From NCBI GenBank assembly GCA_031761405.1, contig JASEVX010000006.1, positions 26,111,097 to 26,175,096 on the forward strand: a stretch of 64,000 nt of DNA, given 5' to 3'. This document shows, piece after piece, positions 1-11,888 of the stretch. A program made the position numbers and the translations under genes. The stretch is from Serripes groenlandicus. Lineage: Eukaryota; Mollusca; Bivalvia; Cardiida; Cardiidae. Within the stretch, counting starts at the first letter, position 1. Each line of letters opens with the position of its first letter. Under the pieces are notes generated by a model. It was not told where the DNA came from, did not search any database, and was given only the letters and a program-made list of their open reading frames with translations.

Positions 1-221
1 TTCTCCCGTTTCCACACAAGGCAGGAGCGGGAGGTAGAATAATGCTCACCACCACAGTTTGAACATTTAAGTGTATTTTTACAGTCATTCACATCTGCAT
101 CATGTTCTGAACATAATGCAGTGCAACGACGGCACAGCTTTTCTTCTGTAGTTTTTCGACATTTAGATTCATGGTGGCCATACTTATAACAGGTGTAACA
201 TTGCAAGTAACGCTTTTTTCT
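1..221 (-). pseudogene. Non-LTR retrotransposon ORF1 fragment with zinc knuckles
   Basis: Read on the minus strand, positions 221 to 1 form one open frame that runs off the window edge. It contains a C-x2-C-x4-H-x4-C knuckle (CYTCYKYGHHESKC), further paired cysteines (CRRC), and then C-x2-C-x3-H-x6-C followed by LVWKRE. Knuckles in this order, ending in a C-x-V-W-K-R/K-E motif, are typical of the nucleic-acid-binding ORF1 protein of jockey-like non-LTR retrotransposons. Upstream the frame hits TGA at 222-224. ORF1-like residues (TVQKSKLVHIPMDEL) continue in another frame at about 262-337, so the copy is frameshifted and probably dead. The matching reverse transcriptase, if any, lies outside the window; the LINE at 9.6 kb is on the other strand and is a separate insertion. 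Confidence 0.72.
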
Positions 222-564
222 TCAAAGCAGATAAATATTAAACTTTTACAGCTTTTCACCATATATTTATATGTTTTCCGACATAAGCTCGTCCATGGGA
301 ATATGTACAAGTTTGGATTTCTGAACAGTGTATGTTCCCACAAACGCGTGAACCGTGTAGATGTGTTCATGACTATGCAGTTGATATAGATCTACACTTT
401 TATTATTTGTATCTTTTCGCACGGATCGTCTCATAATATAGGTATGTTCAACCGTACGTAAGCTATTTCAAACAAGAACTTACTAAAGGACATTTTGTAA
501 ATAAATTTGCTTATGAGGAAACAAAACATTATTATACACTCGTCTTACGTGCTAAATGTAACAG

Positions 565-770
565 CATTGTGGGGGATAATGGTGCAGAGGTATAGCGTCG
601 GCCTCTAGTACCAAAGATCTAAGGTTAGTATCCCGTTGTGAGCGGGTTCTGCTTTTTGGACATACATGTACGGCTCGAGTACTGGTTAAGTTTCTAGGAA
701 GCAGACATCGAGAGTGATTGATATAAGCTGAAAGCTTGTTTCGCAATCGGTACAAAATAAATAAGTCAAA
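565..770 (+). mobile_element. SINE-like element with degenerate tRNA-related head
   Basis: A tRNA-like stretch (box-A-like GGATAATGGTGC near 574 and a weak box-B-like GGTTAGTATCCC near 622) is followed by a body with GAGTACTGGTT and GTGATTGATATAAGCTGAAAG. These words sit in the same order in the better SINEs of this window. The end is an A-rich AAATAAATAAG stretch. Both promoter boxes are imperfect, so this is either an old copy or a further head type. No clear target duplication was seen. Confidence 0.5.
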
Positions 771-1029
771 ACTAAACCAAATGTAACAGCATTAACCAGT
801 ATAGCTTTTTTGATCTATTTTATCCCTTAATAGTGAATAAATGTTGTTAATGAATCGTATTAATTGTGATCTAATGTTAGTAAGCATAATACAAAAGAAG
901 ATATCACAACAATCTAGAAACAGATCCCCAAAAAGGCAGAAATTGTACACATGTTATTCCTCCACAAAGAGTATGACCATTGTTTGACACTGTTTAATAA
1001 GAATTGAACCTCTAAACTGAATCAGTAGT
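771..1029. other. No recognised feature
   Basis: AT-rich sequence with no coding signal, repeat or RNA that I can support. Confidence 0.5.
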
Positions 1030-1325
1030 ATTTCGTAAAACTGAGTCTGTGTCAGGAATCTTTCTTAAAAACTCGATTTGCATGAGTAATTTTCCTTGAA
1101 AACTCGATCTGTATCAGTAATTTACCTTGAAAACTCGATCTCTGTTAGGAATTTGTATTGAACACTCGATCTGTATCAGTCATTTTCCGTGTTTAGTCTG
1201 TATCAGTAATAATTCGTAAACCCCAGATTGTATAAGTAATCATACATAAGAAACCCACATTGTATCAGTAGTTTTCCGTGAAAATCAAGGCTTTGTCAGT
1301 AATTTTGCTTAAGAACAGAGTACGT
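1030..1325. repeat. Degenerate tandem repeat, unit about 40 bp
   Basis: About seven diverged units built around AAACTCGATCTGTATCAGTAATTT follow each other, with CTTGAAAACTCGAT as the most constant part. Spacing drifts between about 37 and 45 bp. It has no conserved frame and reads as an old minisatellite. Confidence 0.65.
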
Positions 1326-2599
1326 TTCGCCTGGAAGTATTTAGTTGTCACTTTAAGCGTTTAGGTTTTGTCTACTGAACGCAGGGCAGCACGATAGGAA
1401 ATACAATGGTACAGAGAGTTAAGCGTATCGCCGTTATGTGATTTAAGTTGTGTTGAAAACAGCAGTAAAATGTAACCAACAGTTTGTAGAAACATTTCTT
1501 TTCGAATCTCAAAATAAATTAAAGTTCGTATTCAGAACATTTCAGAGCAGCCGACCTTAACATACTACACTTAACAAAATTCCTAACCGGTCACTTAGTA
1601 AAGTAACCTTCCTGAAAAGTGCATTAAGTATAATCAATATACAGTTCAGTATTCGATATCCGCCCTCTCGTGGCAATATTCTTTGAAAATTTCAGCTAAA
1701 TCAAAGCATAAACGGCAGAGAAAACACAGTTCATATGCGGTTACTCCTAAATCCAAAGGTTGCAAGGAAAAGAAATAACAATGCAAATTCCATAGGGAAA
1801 CAAAATTTTCATTGTTTTTGCCGTTTGCCGTTGATGACTGTGTTTCAGTCTCACATATGATGTAATATCATTTTAAAGTGACTAAGGGTAGTATTTTTAT
1901 TTTTCTTCCTTTACACACTATGTTAGATTTTGTGACTTTTATGATTGAGAGTGTTGTCATTTGAGACACTGTATCTTTTTGACAAAGCAAAATATGTGAA
2001 CCAAGTTTTCACAGCATGTGTACGAGGTAATGGTCTTTTCATGAAACTAATTTGTAATTAGGCTTATTTCACAGGGAAAGGAATATTAGAAGATTATTGA
2101 AGTGACCGTTTACGAATTTTGTTGAGTGTATACCGGGTTATAGCGCTGCATATTTGCACATGTTCTCATTACCTTATAAGGCATGTTGTTACTAACTATA
2201 CAGCGGTATCTATGCGCTATATCACGTGATTGTTGTTTTTCAAGTTTGCATAGTTGTTCGGGCCCGGCATTCCACTTTTGACTTCAATACAGTCCTGACG
2301 TATCTAAAATATCAAAGTGGAAAAAAAGTGACGTGAATTAGAAGGATAGATGTGTGTATGTGTGAACTACAAAACTTTGGTAAGTTATAACTGCTTTATG
2401 TGTTTTCTTTTAAAATTTATTTTTAATATTAGAGTTAATATAACATTTTTGTGCTTTGTTTGTTTATCCAATGAAAAGGAAGTTTAGCAAAGTTTATAAA
2501 AGTGTTATGTTATAAGATGTGTAGAGAGTAATTCAGAACATTTACCTTTTATAAATTAATTGTTGGATAAGCGAAGGTAAGACTGCCCCCTTTGCTAAA
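1326..2599. other. No recognised feature
   Basis: About 1.3 kb of AT-rich sequence. I see no reading frame with coding character, no splice-bounded exon and no repeat that recurs in the window. Confidence 0.45.
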
Positions 2600-3045
2600 A
2601 TATGAAATGAAAAATGTATGTATTTGGAAAGGCAGCTACATATTACATTACATATTGTGACTTCACTTTTCACGTATTTGTAAATAAATGCAATTGGAAA
2701 GGCAGCTAACTATTTGGGACATGTTGCATTTTATATTAACGTAATTGTAAATATGTACGATCGGAAAGGCAGCTAACTGTTAAGGAAATGTTACATTTTA
2801 TATTTTAATTTCACGTTTCACATATTTTTACATAAATACAATCGGAAAGGAAGCTAACTGTTAAGGACAAGTTATATTTTATATTGCGACTTCACTTTTC
2901 ACGTATTTCCAAATATATACAATTGGAAAGCATCTAACTGTATAGGACATGTTACATTGTATATTGCAACTTCTCTTCTCACGTTTCATTTGTAAATAAA
3001 TACAATTGGAAAGGTACCTAACTGTTCAGGACACGTTTCACTGTG
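2600..3045. repeat. Tandem repeat, unit about 80 bp, block 1
   Basis: Six units marked by GGAAAGGCAGCTAACTGTTA occur near 2615, 2695, 2763, 2845, 2926 and 3008, each followed by ACATGTTACATTTTATATT and then TTCACGTATTTGTAAATAAAT. The same unit recurs at 3665-3905 and 8830-9260, always beside the duplicated block at 3148-3730 or 7731-8250. Confidence 0.85.
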
Positions 3046-3147
3046 GCGATTGTTTCGCCCAGTTATGGGAAAAAAATCATATTGATATATTTTATTATGA
3101 ATTTAATAAAAGTCAAGGCATTTAAATCCTTAGATGCATTTAAATCC

Positions 3148-3730
3148 TTAAATGCCCAATTCCAACCTCGATATTTATTTCTATTTTATTATTTTCACAT
3201 ACTAGTCCGGTTACCTCCCCTTGTCAATATATATGGTAATGTATTATATGAAAACAATGGAATATAACAGTATTTTATGTTTACATAAAAGTATTCATGG
3301 TATTGTTGACAAGCCTTGATATGCAGTGGTCACCCCTAACTAAGTGGGGTAGAGTCGGTTGTTCTGGGCGATCTTCCGGTCACGTGATTGAACAAGGGGA
3401 CGGGTTGTGTAATGTGACGAGTGACAGCCAATTACTGTGCTCCATCTTTGTTTAGATAACAGGTTAGCAGTATATACTGGATCAGGTGGTTCAAATGAGC
3501 CAATCATCTGCCCCCATCCTCAGTGGGCAGACGTTCTTTGTGTTAAAATATTTCGAGAAGGAATTATGTATTTTAACCCTCCGCTTCCATTTGTTTTTTT
3601 GACTTTGTATATAAATTAATGATTTTTTTTTACTATAAATGCTTTTCATTAACCTTTCTTCGGCAGGTGTTTGGCCAAGATATGGAAACAAGTTTTCATA
3701 TTCGTATTTTTTATTATGATTTCAATTTTC
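3148..3730. repeat. Dispersed duplicated block, copy 1
   Basis: This block is repeated at 7731-8250 in the same orientation with moderate divergence. Shared landmarks are AATGCCCAATTCCAAC, the CTTCCGGTCACGTGATTGAAC stretch, CCAATCATCTGC and ATATGGAAACAAGTTTTCAT. Short open frames in it are not conserved between the copies, so I do not call a gene. Confidence 0.8.
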
Positions 3731-3905
3731 ACGTATTTGTAAATAAATACTATCGCAAAGGCAGCGTACAAGTTACAATTTTTATTGCGACTTCACTTTT
3801 CACGTATTCTCAAATATATACAATTGGAAAGCAGCTAACTGTAAAGGACATGTTACATTGTATATTGCGACTTCACTTTTCTCTTATGATTTGTAAATAA
3901 ATCTC
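3665..3905. repeat. Tandem repeat, unit about 80 bp, block 2
   Basis: Two to three units of the array seen at 2600-3045 follow the duplicated block, with GCAAAGGCAGC near 3755 and GGAAAGCAGCTAAC near 3824. Confidence 0.75.
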
Positions 3906-4100
3906 CAATCAAGTGAATCACATAAATAGAAAGATGAAGATTTGCTTAATCAAACGCAAGAAAAAAGCTATTGGGAACATATGATCGTTTTTGCATAAAT
4001 AAGATTTTAAAAGACCTCATCACCAAAAAATACAAATTACCTCCCTTAGTTATTTAGAAACATAAAAAAATATGAATTACCTCCCTTGGAGTTTTAGAAT

Positions 4101-4325
4101 TTTTGTTTTATTTGGGTTTTGAGCCGTTTTAACATTATTTCAGTAATATCACAGCAACAATTCAGTTGTTTGTGATCCCTGGGTAAACAAACCAGTACTA
4201 CGCAAGGAAATGTACCTTGCCCAAGGGAACTCCACTATAATTGGTGCGGGGCACTTTTGGATCGAACCTTTGACTCTAGGTTCATAATCATAATCACTGA
4301 TGCTTAATATTCGATCAAGGCAGAT
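4101..4325 (-). mobile_element. tRNA-derived SINE, 'AAACCC tail' type
   Basis: The element reads on the minus strand. Its 3' tail lies at 4101-4130 (complement of TTTGGGTTTTGAGCCG). The body carries the diagnostic CCAGTACT and AAGGAAATGTACCTTG words, and a box-B-like GGATCGAACC lies at about 4259-4268. It belongs with the copies at 18095, 21164, 38361 and 56441. Sequence decay is heavy in the head. Confidence 0.7.
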
Positions 4326-4329
4326 TGGT

Positions 4330-5080
4330 TTTAGAACTATTTTTTTTATCATGACACCTAATAATATTTTTGTTTGAGGATCACAATTTCCAATGTTTAG
4401 AGTTGTATAACAGTAGCTTCTTCTTCTTTTTTGATTTATGTACTATTTCAAATGCGTTCAGATGCGTATATAATCTATCCAAGTGAAGACTGCTGATAAT
4501 GTATGGAGCCTCTCACCAGTCTTTAATTAATTGTTTTATTTTAAGTTTGCTAGATATATGTTATTGAGTTTTATATTAGTAACGCCATTGAGTAGAAGAT
4601 TTTGAACCTATATTGGGGCATGAACAGAAAAGTATCAGATGTATAACCAATGACTTTCCAAATATCATTTTACTTCATCTATTTTGTAGGTTTATGACAA
4701 AGTTTAAGACATGTCAAATATGTTCAAAGTAGTCTTCTGCTGCAGAATTGTCGAATGAGTTACACCCTTCAAGTTTATTGCATGCTTTAGCTGTACCTGT
4801 TTTTATTGACAAAAAACAAATGCCCTTTTCCAATAGTATTTCATAAATAAGTTGTTTTTTGGGGTCTATGATAACACTTTTGGAAAGTGTAATAATGTTT
4901 TCTTAAAAATATATTATACAATAATAAACATAATGATGAACATCACTTTCACATATAAAATGTATCACCCAACTTGACATGTAAAATAATATGCTTCTTT
5001 ATTTTAATCATAACAACTAATGATAACTTTGTTTGAAGATTACAATGTTTTATGTTTTCACTAGCTTCTATTTTGTTTTT
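4330..5080. other. Mostly unrecognised; possible M1 scrap near 4733-4765
   Basis: AT-rich sequence without coding signal. The words AGTCTTCTGCTGCAGAATTG near 4732 match the right end of the M1 element described at 13353, so a short fragment of that family may lie here. Confidence 0.4.
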
Positions 5081-5084
5081 TAAC

Positions 5085-5920
5085 TCGTCTGATTTTTTGA
5101 AGAAAAAAAAGACGATCTATTGTCGTTACTTGATCGTTGTCGTCGTCGGCTGCGTTTGTTTTGCGTTTAGGTCACTTATATGGAAACTATCAAACCTAAT
5201 ACTTTGAAACTTGTAAAACTTGTTCATCTAATACCCTTCTCCACATTGTATGCTGAAGATGCTTAGTGTTGTATGTTTTTTGGAGTAAAAAACATAAATT
5301 TTGAAGTATTTTGAGAATTGGCGGTGTTGGTTAAGTTTTGCGTTTAAGTCACTTACATGGAAACTATCAAACCTATTGTATTAGAAAGATGCTGAGTAGG
5401 CCTGTTTTTTGTTTGGTAAAAAATATCAATTTTGATGTATTTTGATTGATTTTGAGAATTGGGCATAGTTGGTTAAATTCTGTGTTTAGTTCACTTACAT
5501 GGAAACTCTCAAACCTATAACTATTACTATTGGAAAACTTGTTCGTCTCATAACCTTCTTCACATTGAATGATAAAGAGGCTGAGCAGGCCTGTTTTTAA
5601 GGGTAAAAAACATAAATTTTGATGTATTTTGGTCATTTATGAGAATTTCTTCACTTTTTGTTACATTGATTTCAAATTTTCTCCAAACAATAAAAGCATA
5701 ATGAACTTTAACGTATTATGAATATCTTCAATCAAATTGTGTTTTTGGGGTCAAGGTCACTGTAACTAAAAATAAGAAAATAGTAATATATTCAATATCT
5801 TTAGTTACAGTTGACTTAATGTAACCATCTCATTTGCCTGTCCATTGCATACACAAGACTCAGCTTGTGATCTTGACTGATTGTGACAGCCGTCCAACGT
5901 AAAGATCTTCTTTATCATGT
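5085..5920. repeat. Composite repeat with three tandem units of about 200 bp
   Basis: A lead-in rich in GTCGTCGTCGG (5140-5155) is followed by three units. Each contains GTTTAGGTCACTTACATGGAAACTATCAAACCT, the word GCTGAG(C/T)A and a TAAAAAACATAAATTTTGATGTATTTTG stretch. Unit starts are near 5165, 5342 and 5485. This is the same architecture as the other composite repeats here: special ends with a tandem core. Confidence 0.75.
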
Positions 5921-7167
5921 TTATGAACTTGGTTGTTTTTGCCACACGTTAAATCTTGTTTCAATACTTGAAAAATAGAAGTTGTGTGCGGTCATTATAA
6001 TATGTAAATATTCATTCCGAATTTGAATATTTTTTATATAAAATAAATAAACCGTAAAAGGATAATACCCGCAGGCGGTGCTCTTGTTTGGAGTCCTATT
6101 GACATTGAGGTTAGGTACACTATGTTTAATACACATGGGTTCACAATTGTTTAGGATTTACGCACAGAGTGAGTACTGTTGGGATATAAGAATGTTCTCT
6201 GCGGTCTTCACTATATTGTTATGTTATAGGTAAGTTGCTAGGCAACCATCAAGACAAATACTCTATGGTTTTGTTTTACTGATTTATATACAGTATATAT
6301 ATGAAGTACGTTGGACATGTGTCATATAGCTTATCTTGCTTTGTTGAGAACTTCATTATTTCAATATATATTTGAAAAAGAAAACAACAAGCGCACAGCA
6401 TAATAAAAGGAACATATTTTGTGCATAAATAGTACTTTGGTTCCTAAGCAATGCCATTAAGAAGAATATTTTGAACATTTATTAGTATACATGCACAGAA
6501 AACTATCATATGAATACATTATCTTGCATAATAACATATTTTTACTTCTTTTTAATCCGGTTTGGGAAATATGAAATAGTTTGAGATGTTTATCTATGCA
6601 ATTTGTGACCATGAAAACACTAATATTTACTGTATTTCATTGTCAGTACTTCTCGAATTTGTTTAACAACATTAATTTTCTTAAATTATTATGTTCATTT
6701 CGAATATTAGAAAAATAGTTTATTTCATAGCAATGGAAATACATTTAATAGCCAAATTCCATCAAAACTTTTAACATTATTTGTTAGAAGAGGTGATGAT
6801 ATAAATGGAGCCATTTTTTTTTACCCACATGCTGGCAAATATTTAAATAAACATTAAAATTTTATTTGTTTTGTTTTTTATTTTAAAATGATACATTTTG
6901 TATCCATGGTAACTACTTTTAGAGGCACTGTTCCACATAGCTTTTTTTCATTTCTTGTGAGAAGAGGTGTTGACCTTCATGCATCCATTCTTCATTTGTA
7001 TACATATGGCCAAATTATTTTTTTTTAATCATTAAAAAAATGGCAAAAAGTGTTCTTTTTTTTCTGTAAACAAAAAAAATGTTTGTAAAGAAGGGTTTGG
7101 AACCACATTTTACAATTTGATAATCAATTGTTTTTTACTTAATTTCCTTCATCAAATGATGACTTTT
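5921..7167. other. No recognised feature
   Basis: About 1.2 kb of AT-rich sequence with homopolymer runs. Nothing coding or repeated was recognised. Confidence 0.4.
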
Positions 7168-7181
7168 GGTAGAAAATATGA

Positions 7182-7446
7182 TTTGTTTGTTTGGAGTTTA
7201 ACGCCGCTTTCAACAGCTTTGGTCATATCACGGCGGTCAGTGCACCTACCCATGTTTCCCTGACTTTCCCACACCAGTACTTACACAACATTCTTTCGAA
7301 GCCACTGACTACTTTCTCACATAGATCAGAGGTGAGAGGCAATGGAAAACATCGCCCGAAAGAATGTCGCCGCAACCGGGTATCGAACCCGTGACCTCCA
7401 GATCACGAGTCAGATACGCTACCAATTGAGCTACCCGGCTGGGTCC
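7182..7446 (-). mobile_element. Complete tRNA-derived SINE with 14-bp target duplication
   Basis: On the minus strand the element runs from a tRNA-like head (7446) to a tail ending in GGCGTTAAACTCCAAACAAAC (7182). Box B appears as GGTTCGATACCC (complement of 7378-7389). Box A lies in the AGCTCAATTGGTAG stretch (about 7420-7436). The insertion is bounded by perfect direct repeats GGTAGAAAATATGA at 7168-7181 and 7447-7460, which shows LINE-mediated insertion. The shared 3' body (CACCTACCCATGTT and GGCGGTCA read on the + strand) is also in the truncated copy at 33821. It resembles the molluscan V-SINE-like families; a family name needs a database comparison. Confidence 0.92.
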
Positions 7447-7583
7447 GGTAGAAAATATGAACTTTTGCATATATATTTTCATTTATGCTAAAAACTGATT
7501 GGAAAAACTAGTGAATTTCCCATTGAAATCAGTCCTATAAAAAAAAGAGAGCCGGTTGCTATGGCAACCAAAGTCTATAGCAA

Positions 7584-7607
7584 TTTTTTTTTTTTTTTTT
7601 TTTTTTT
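7584..7607. repeat. Poly-T run
   Basis: About 24 consecutive T follow CTATAGCAA. It could be a poly-A tail of a minus-strand retroelement, but no body was recognised. Confidence 0.8.
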
Positions 7608-7730
7608 GCCATTTTTGCATTTCTTTCATAAAGTTGAGAAAATATGTGAAGTTTGAACAAAATCCGTGACCATGCGTGCCACACTCCCTATATGGGAGTG
7701 CAAATGCTTACAGAGAATGGCTATTACATA

Positions 7731-8250
7731 CTTAAATGCCCAATTCCAACATCAATATATTTGTTCTGTTTTATCATTTTCCAATACTAGTCAGGTTACC
7801 TCCCCATTGTCAGTATATATGGTAATGTGTTATATGGAAACAATGAATATAACAGTATTTTATGTCTACATACAAATATTTATGGTATTGTTGACAAGCC
7901 TTGATCTGTTCTGGGCGACCTTCCGGTCACGTGATTGAACACGCGGAAGGGTTGTGTAATGTGACCAGTGACAGCCAATTACTGCGCTCTGTCTTTGTCT
8001 AGATAACAGATTAAAACTAGATGCTGGGTCAGGTGGCTCATATGTGCCAATCATCTGCTCCCATCCTCAGTGGCAGACTTTCTTTGTGTTAAAATATTTC
8101 GCCTCCATTTCTTGTTTTGTTTTTGTATATACATGTATATTAGTTTTTTTTTACTATATATGCTTTTCCCTTTCCTTTCTTTGGTGGTTGTTTCGCCAAG
8201 ATATGGAAACAAGTTTTCATATTCGTAATCTTTATTATGATTTTAATTAA
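7731..8250. repeat. Dispersed duplicated block, copy 2
   Basis: Second copy of the block at 3148-3730, same orientation. It lacks about 45 bp that copy 1 has around 3325-3365 (the stretch with ACTAAGTGGGG). Confidence 0.8.
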
Positions 8251-8829
8251 TTGTAAGAAAATGCCAAATTTCAACTTCAATTACTTTTCTAATCAAAGGG
8301 AAGGTAATTATTTTCCATAGGCGACCATAATAGCATTATGGGTAATGTATCGTTACAATTAAATGCATGAATAGAGATTCCTGTTCCAAATTAATATTCG
8401 ATCTTAGAACTACTAAACGTTCACACAAACTTACAAGTTCACCGACCGTTAACAGTTTTAGGAGGTCAATTCAAAGGTCACCCTTTTCTTGCACTGAATT
8501 TTACTTTTAATTTCAGGACATGCAGCATGATCTTAAATTATCAACATAGCTAAAAGCAAACACTATTTTGATTATGAATCAGTCACAGGTTATTCAACTT
8601 AATAAACAGCACTTTTAACTTACACCCAATTTCATAATTGTCCAATGGGAGATAACTTCAGACTCATATGTTCAGTTGACAAAATTGTCTGCCCGGTTAG
8701 CCAATCTGATTGACTTCACTTTAACCTTAATTATGTTTTATCAATTTCCGATATTAATCCAGTTACCTGCCCCTTGTCAGTATATATGAAATGTATTATA
8801 TGCAAACATTGTAATATAAATTTTGGGAT
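8251..8829. other. No recognised feature
   Basis: AT-rich spacer between the duplicated block and the third tandem block. The TTGTCAGTATATATGAAATG words near 8776 resemble part of the duplicated block and may be a short further copy. Confidence 0.4.
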
Positions 8830-9262
8830 TTCCCTTTTTACGAATGTGTAAATGAATACAATTTGAAAGGCAGCTAACTGTTAAGGACATGTTACTTTAT
8901 ATATTTGCGATTTCTCTTTTTAGATATTTGTAAATAAATACAGTTCGAAAGACAGCTATGTGAAAATGAAATGTTATATTTAATATTACGACTTCATCTT
9001 TCACGTATTTGTAAACATATACAATTGGAAAGGCAGCTAAATGTTAAGGACATGCTACATTTTATATTATTCACTTTTCACGTATTTGTAAATAAATACA
9101 ATTTGTAAGACAGCTAACTGTTAAAGGCACGTGACATTTTATATTGCAACTTAATTTTTTACGTATTTGTAAATAAGTACAATTGGAAAGAAAGCTAACT
9201 GTTAAGGTCTTAGGACATGTAACGTTAACTATTGAGACTTCACATGGCATGTATTTGTAAAA
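8830..9262. repeat. Tandem repeat, unit about 80 bp, block 3
   Basis: Five units of the family at 2600-3045, with AAAGGCAGCTAACTG-type landmarks near 8864, 8947, 9030, 9107 and 9187. Confidence 0.8.
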
Positions 9263-9605
9263 TATAGAGCGATAAATCTACTTTAATTGAAAAGTACTAT
9301 CACATAATACTTCAACTTGTTTTCCGGGTAAAACGTACACGTTGACATTTCTGAACAGTTTGGATTAAGATCAACTTTACATCGGCTCTGTCTTATCAGA
9401 ATCTGTACACTTTGACAGAAACTTCTAACACGCTTGTGTAATTATATTTTAACAGAGTATATTTTAGTCTGACTATGTGAATACACAGGCTGATCTGGAT
9501 TTACACTCTGCTCAAAATCCAACTTTACCTTTTGAAATGGAGTATCTCATACATACTTATTTGTAATCGTACCCGAGATACTTGAAGTAATAAGTTACAT
9601 GATGA
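9263..9605. other. No recognised feature
   Basis: Spacer between the tandem array and the LINE. Its 3' part could hold decayed upstream LINE sequence, but no frame supports it. Confidence 0.4.
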
Positions 9606-9617
9606 AAACTCTCTGCT

Positions 9618-10574
9618 TTGACAGCGTTGGATAGCTTAGTTGATTTACCAGATACTATTGCGTGTATAAACTTAATAAATGATACTATAGCCAAGACGTT
9701 TAGTTTATCAGCACAACAATCTTTCCCGGTTCGTAAATATGCGTCACGTATGTCGCATGATAAAGTTTGGTTCGGAAATGACTGCCGACGCCCAAAGAAA
9801 AAATTCTTAAAAGCTAAATAATACTACAATAAAAATAAAAATGCACGACGTTCTTCATACTTAAAATCTAAAAGTAAGAACTACGAACTAACCATGAATA
9901 GATATATTAAAAAACACAAACATAAGCTACAGAGCGATTTCCGTGCGCTCCATAAAGATGAACCAAAGAAATACTGGAAATTTATAAATAGTCTTAAAGG
10001 TAAAACTAAAATTGACGAAGCGAGTATCGATAAATTCTACGGTTATTTTAAAGAAATAAATACTAATCATAATGATTCTGTGAAAAATAACGCTGATGGT
10101 GATGTTGAACATAACCTCCAAACGAACGATCTTTTTGCTGAGAATGAAATTCTTAATTCAGCTATTACAGTAGAAGAAATTTCTAAGCATATAAACAAAT
10201 TAAAACGATCCAAGTCTCCATGTCCGGCAGATGGAATTGTCAATGAATATATCAAAAATACTGAAAACATAATGATTCCGCATTATCTTAACCTTTTCAA
10301 TAAAATTCTAGATACAGGTATTATACCGGAATCATGGTCAAAAGGTTATGTCATACCAATTTACAAGAAGGGTGATTCTTTGGAACCCTCCAACTACAGA
10401 CCAATCACATTGTTAAGTTGCTTGTCTAAACTGTTCACCTCTATCCTGAATATGAGAATTGCTACATCCTTAAAAGAATACGATTTATTAAATGAAAATC
10501 AAGCCGATTCATACTCACGTCTTCCGTCAATGGCAAATTCTTTAGGATCATATACAATATGTATAATAACATAA
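9618..10574 (+). pseudogene. LINE ORF2: linker and N-terminal half of reverse transcriptase
   Basis: A linker frame (9618-9821) stops at TAA and the frame resumes at 9894-10574. In the latter, residues about 155-175 contain IPIYKKGD and NYRPITLLS, the conserved RT motifs around block 2, preceded by the P-A-D-G-I-x-N-E-x-I block. After NENQA (near residue 203) the expected glycine-phenylalanine-arginine stretch and the first catalytic aspartate block are absent. The frame runs into unrelated residues and stops at 10574. The next piece begins at 10559 in a different frame, so an internal deletion plus frameshift separates the two halves. Confidence 0.85.
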
Positions 10575-11515
10575 AATCCTGCATCTTTGTAAATGGCCAA
10601 TCGTCTAATTTTTTCCCGTGCGAACATGGACTTCGCCAAGGTGAGAATTCGTCACCCGTGTTGTTCTCGTTATTTTTAAATGATCTGCAAAATTCCCTGG
10701 TATTTCTAGGTGCAAATGGAATAGATTTACAGATTGGCACACCTCAACAATGGCTTAAACTACTTATCATACTTTATGCAGACGATACCTTGATTGTCTC
10801 TGACGATGAGCAAGATTTCCCAAATGCTCTAAATTCATTTTCTGAGTACTGCAAAACATGGAAACTAAATGTCAATCTAAATAAAAGTAATGTTATTGTG
10901 TTTGGAGCACGAAATACAAATAAATTCCAATTCTATTTAAACGAAACAGAAATAAAGATAACGGACAAGTACAAATATCTCGGTATATATTTCACAAGTA
11001 ACGGGTCTTTCCTAACTGCTAGGAAACATCTCACAGAACAAGCCGAAAAAGAAATGAATCTTTTGTATATTCGTATTTATTACTTAGATCTCCCTGTATA
11101 CCTCCAAATTAAATTGTTTGAACACACTATTATACCTATCTTAACATATGGCTGCGAAGTCTGGGGATTTGAAAACCTAGACATATTGAATATAGTTTAC
11201 AAATCCTTCCTAAAGAAAATATGCAAAGCAAAGAAAAGTACTCCTACTTACATGCTCTTTGGAGAATTAGGCATAACACCACTTGATATCATAGTTAAAA
11301 CACGAATGATCGGCTTTTGGAACAGACTCTTAACTGGCCCAAATTCTAAGTTGTCTGCTCAAATTTATCGTTTTATGACAATCCATCAAGGATTTACATA
11401 CAAATGGCCCAACTATATCAATTCAATTTTTACTGAAATTGGCAGACCTGATATTTGGCTATTTCAATCTTCGGTCACTACAAAGTCAATTAAAGTATAT
11501 TACTTGATTAAATGA
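10559..11515 (+). pseudogene. LINE ORF2: C-terminal half of reverse transcriptase
   Basis: 318 residues. G24-L-R-Q-G and SSPVLFSLFLNDL match the RT block before the active site. Y73-A-D-D76 is the catalytic YADD box with two aspartates. Thumb-region residues and the K-Y-L-G-I-Y motif follow. The first catalytic aspartate block that normally lies about 60 residues upstream is not encoded in either piece, so no functional polymerase can come from this copy. The frame ends at TGA 11513-11515. Confidence 0.87.
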
Positions 11516-11888
11516 AACAAAATTGGAGCTCAAGTATGCAACAATCTAACAAAGGTTTAACATATTCATATTTAAATCAGAATATAAACTCGAGAATTAT
11601 TGGTATATTTTACCCAAAGATTATGCGTTATCAATGTTTCGTTTTCGAACTTCAAATTCAAGGATCCCCGTTGAAACGGGTCGGTGGATTAAAACGCCAT
11701 TACATGAACGAATATGTGACTTATGCAATACTAACGAAGTTGGTTCTGAAAAACATTATCTCATGTCATGTTCACACTTCGACAATGAGAGGTCTACATT
11801 TATTAAAATTTTACTAAACACAAATTGTCCCGCAGAATTAAGGGACCTTACAAAGTTCATGCTTATCATTATGAATAAATTCCGATAG
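11516..11888 (+). pseudogene. LINE ORF2: frameshifted C-terminus with C-x2-C-x9-H-x4-C
   Basis: After the stop at 11513 the protein continues in another frame (11516-11633) and then in the frame 11634-11888. In the last frame C28-D-L-C31, H41 and C46 form the cysteine-histidine motif found at the C-terminus of many LINE proteins, after a TGRW motif. The frame ends at TAG 11886-11888, and the 3' untranslated region follows. Confidence 0.78.

Noticed and set aside
7370..7446. tRNA gene
   Set aside because: Boxes A and B are present, but the sequence continues into a SINE body and tail with target duplication; the acceptor stem does not close. The same reasoning applies to 18118, 32630, 38514, 54571 and 56590.
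10462..10740. 92-codon minus-strand frame over the LINE
   Set aside because: It is the antisense shadow of the reverse transcriptase.
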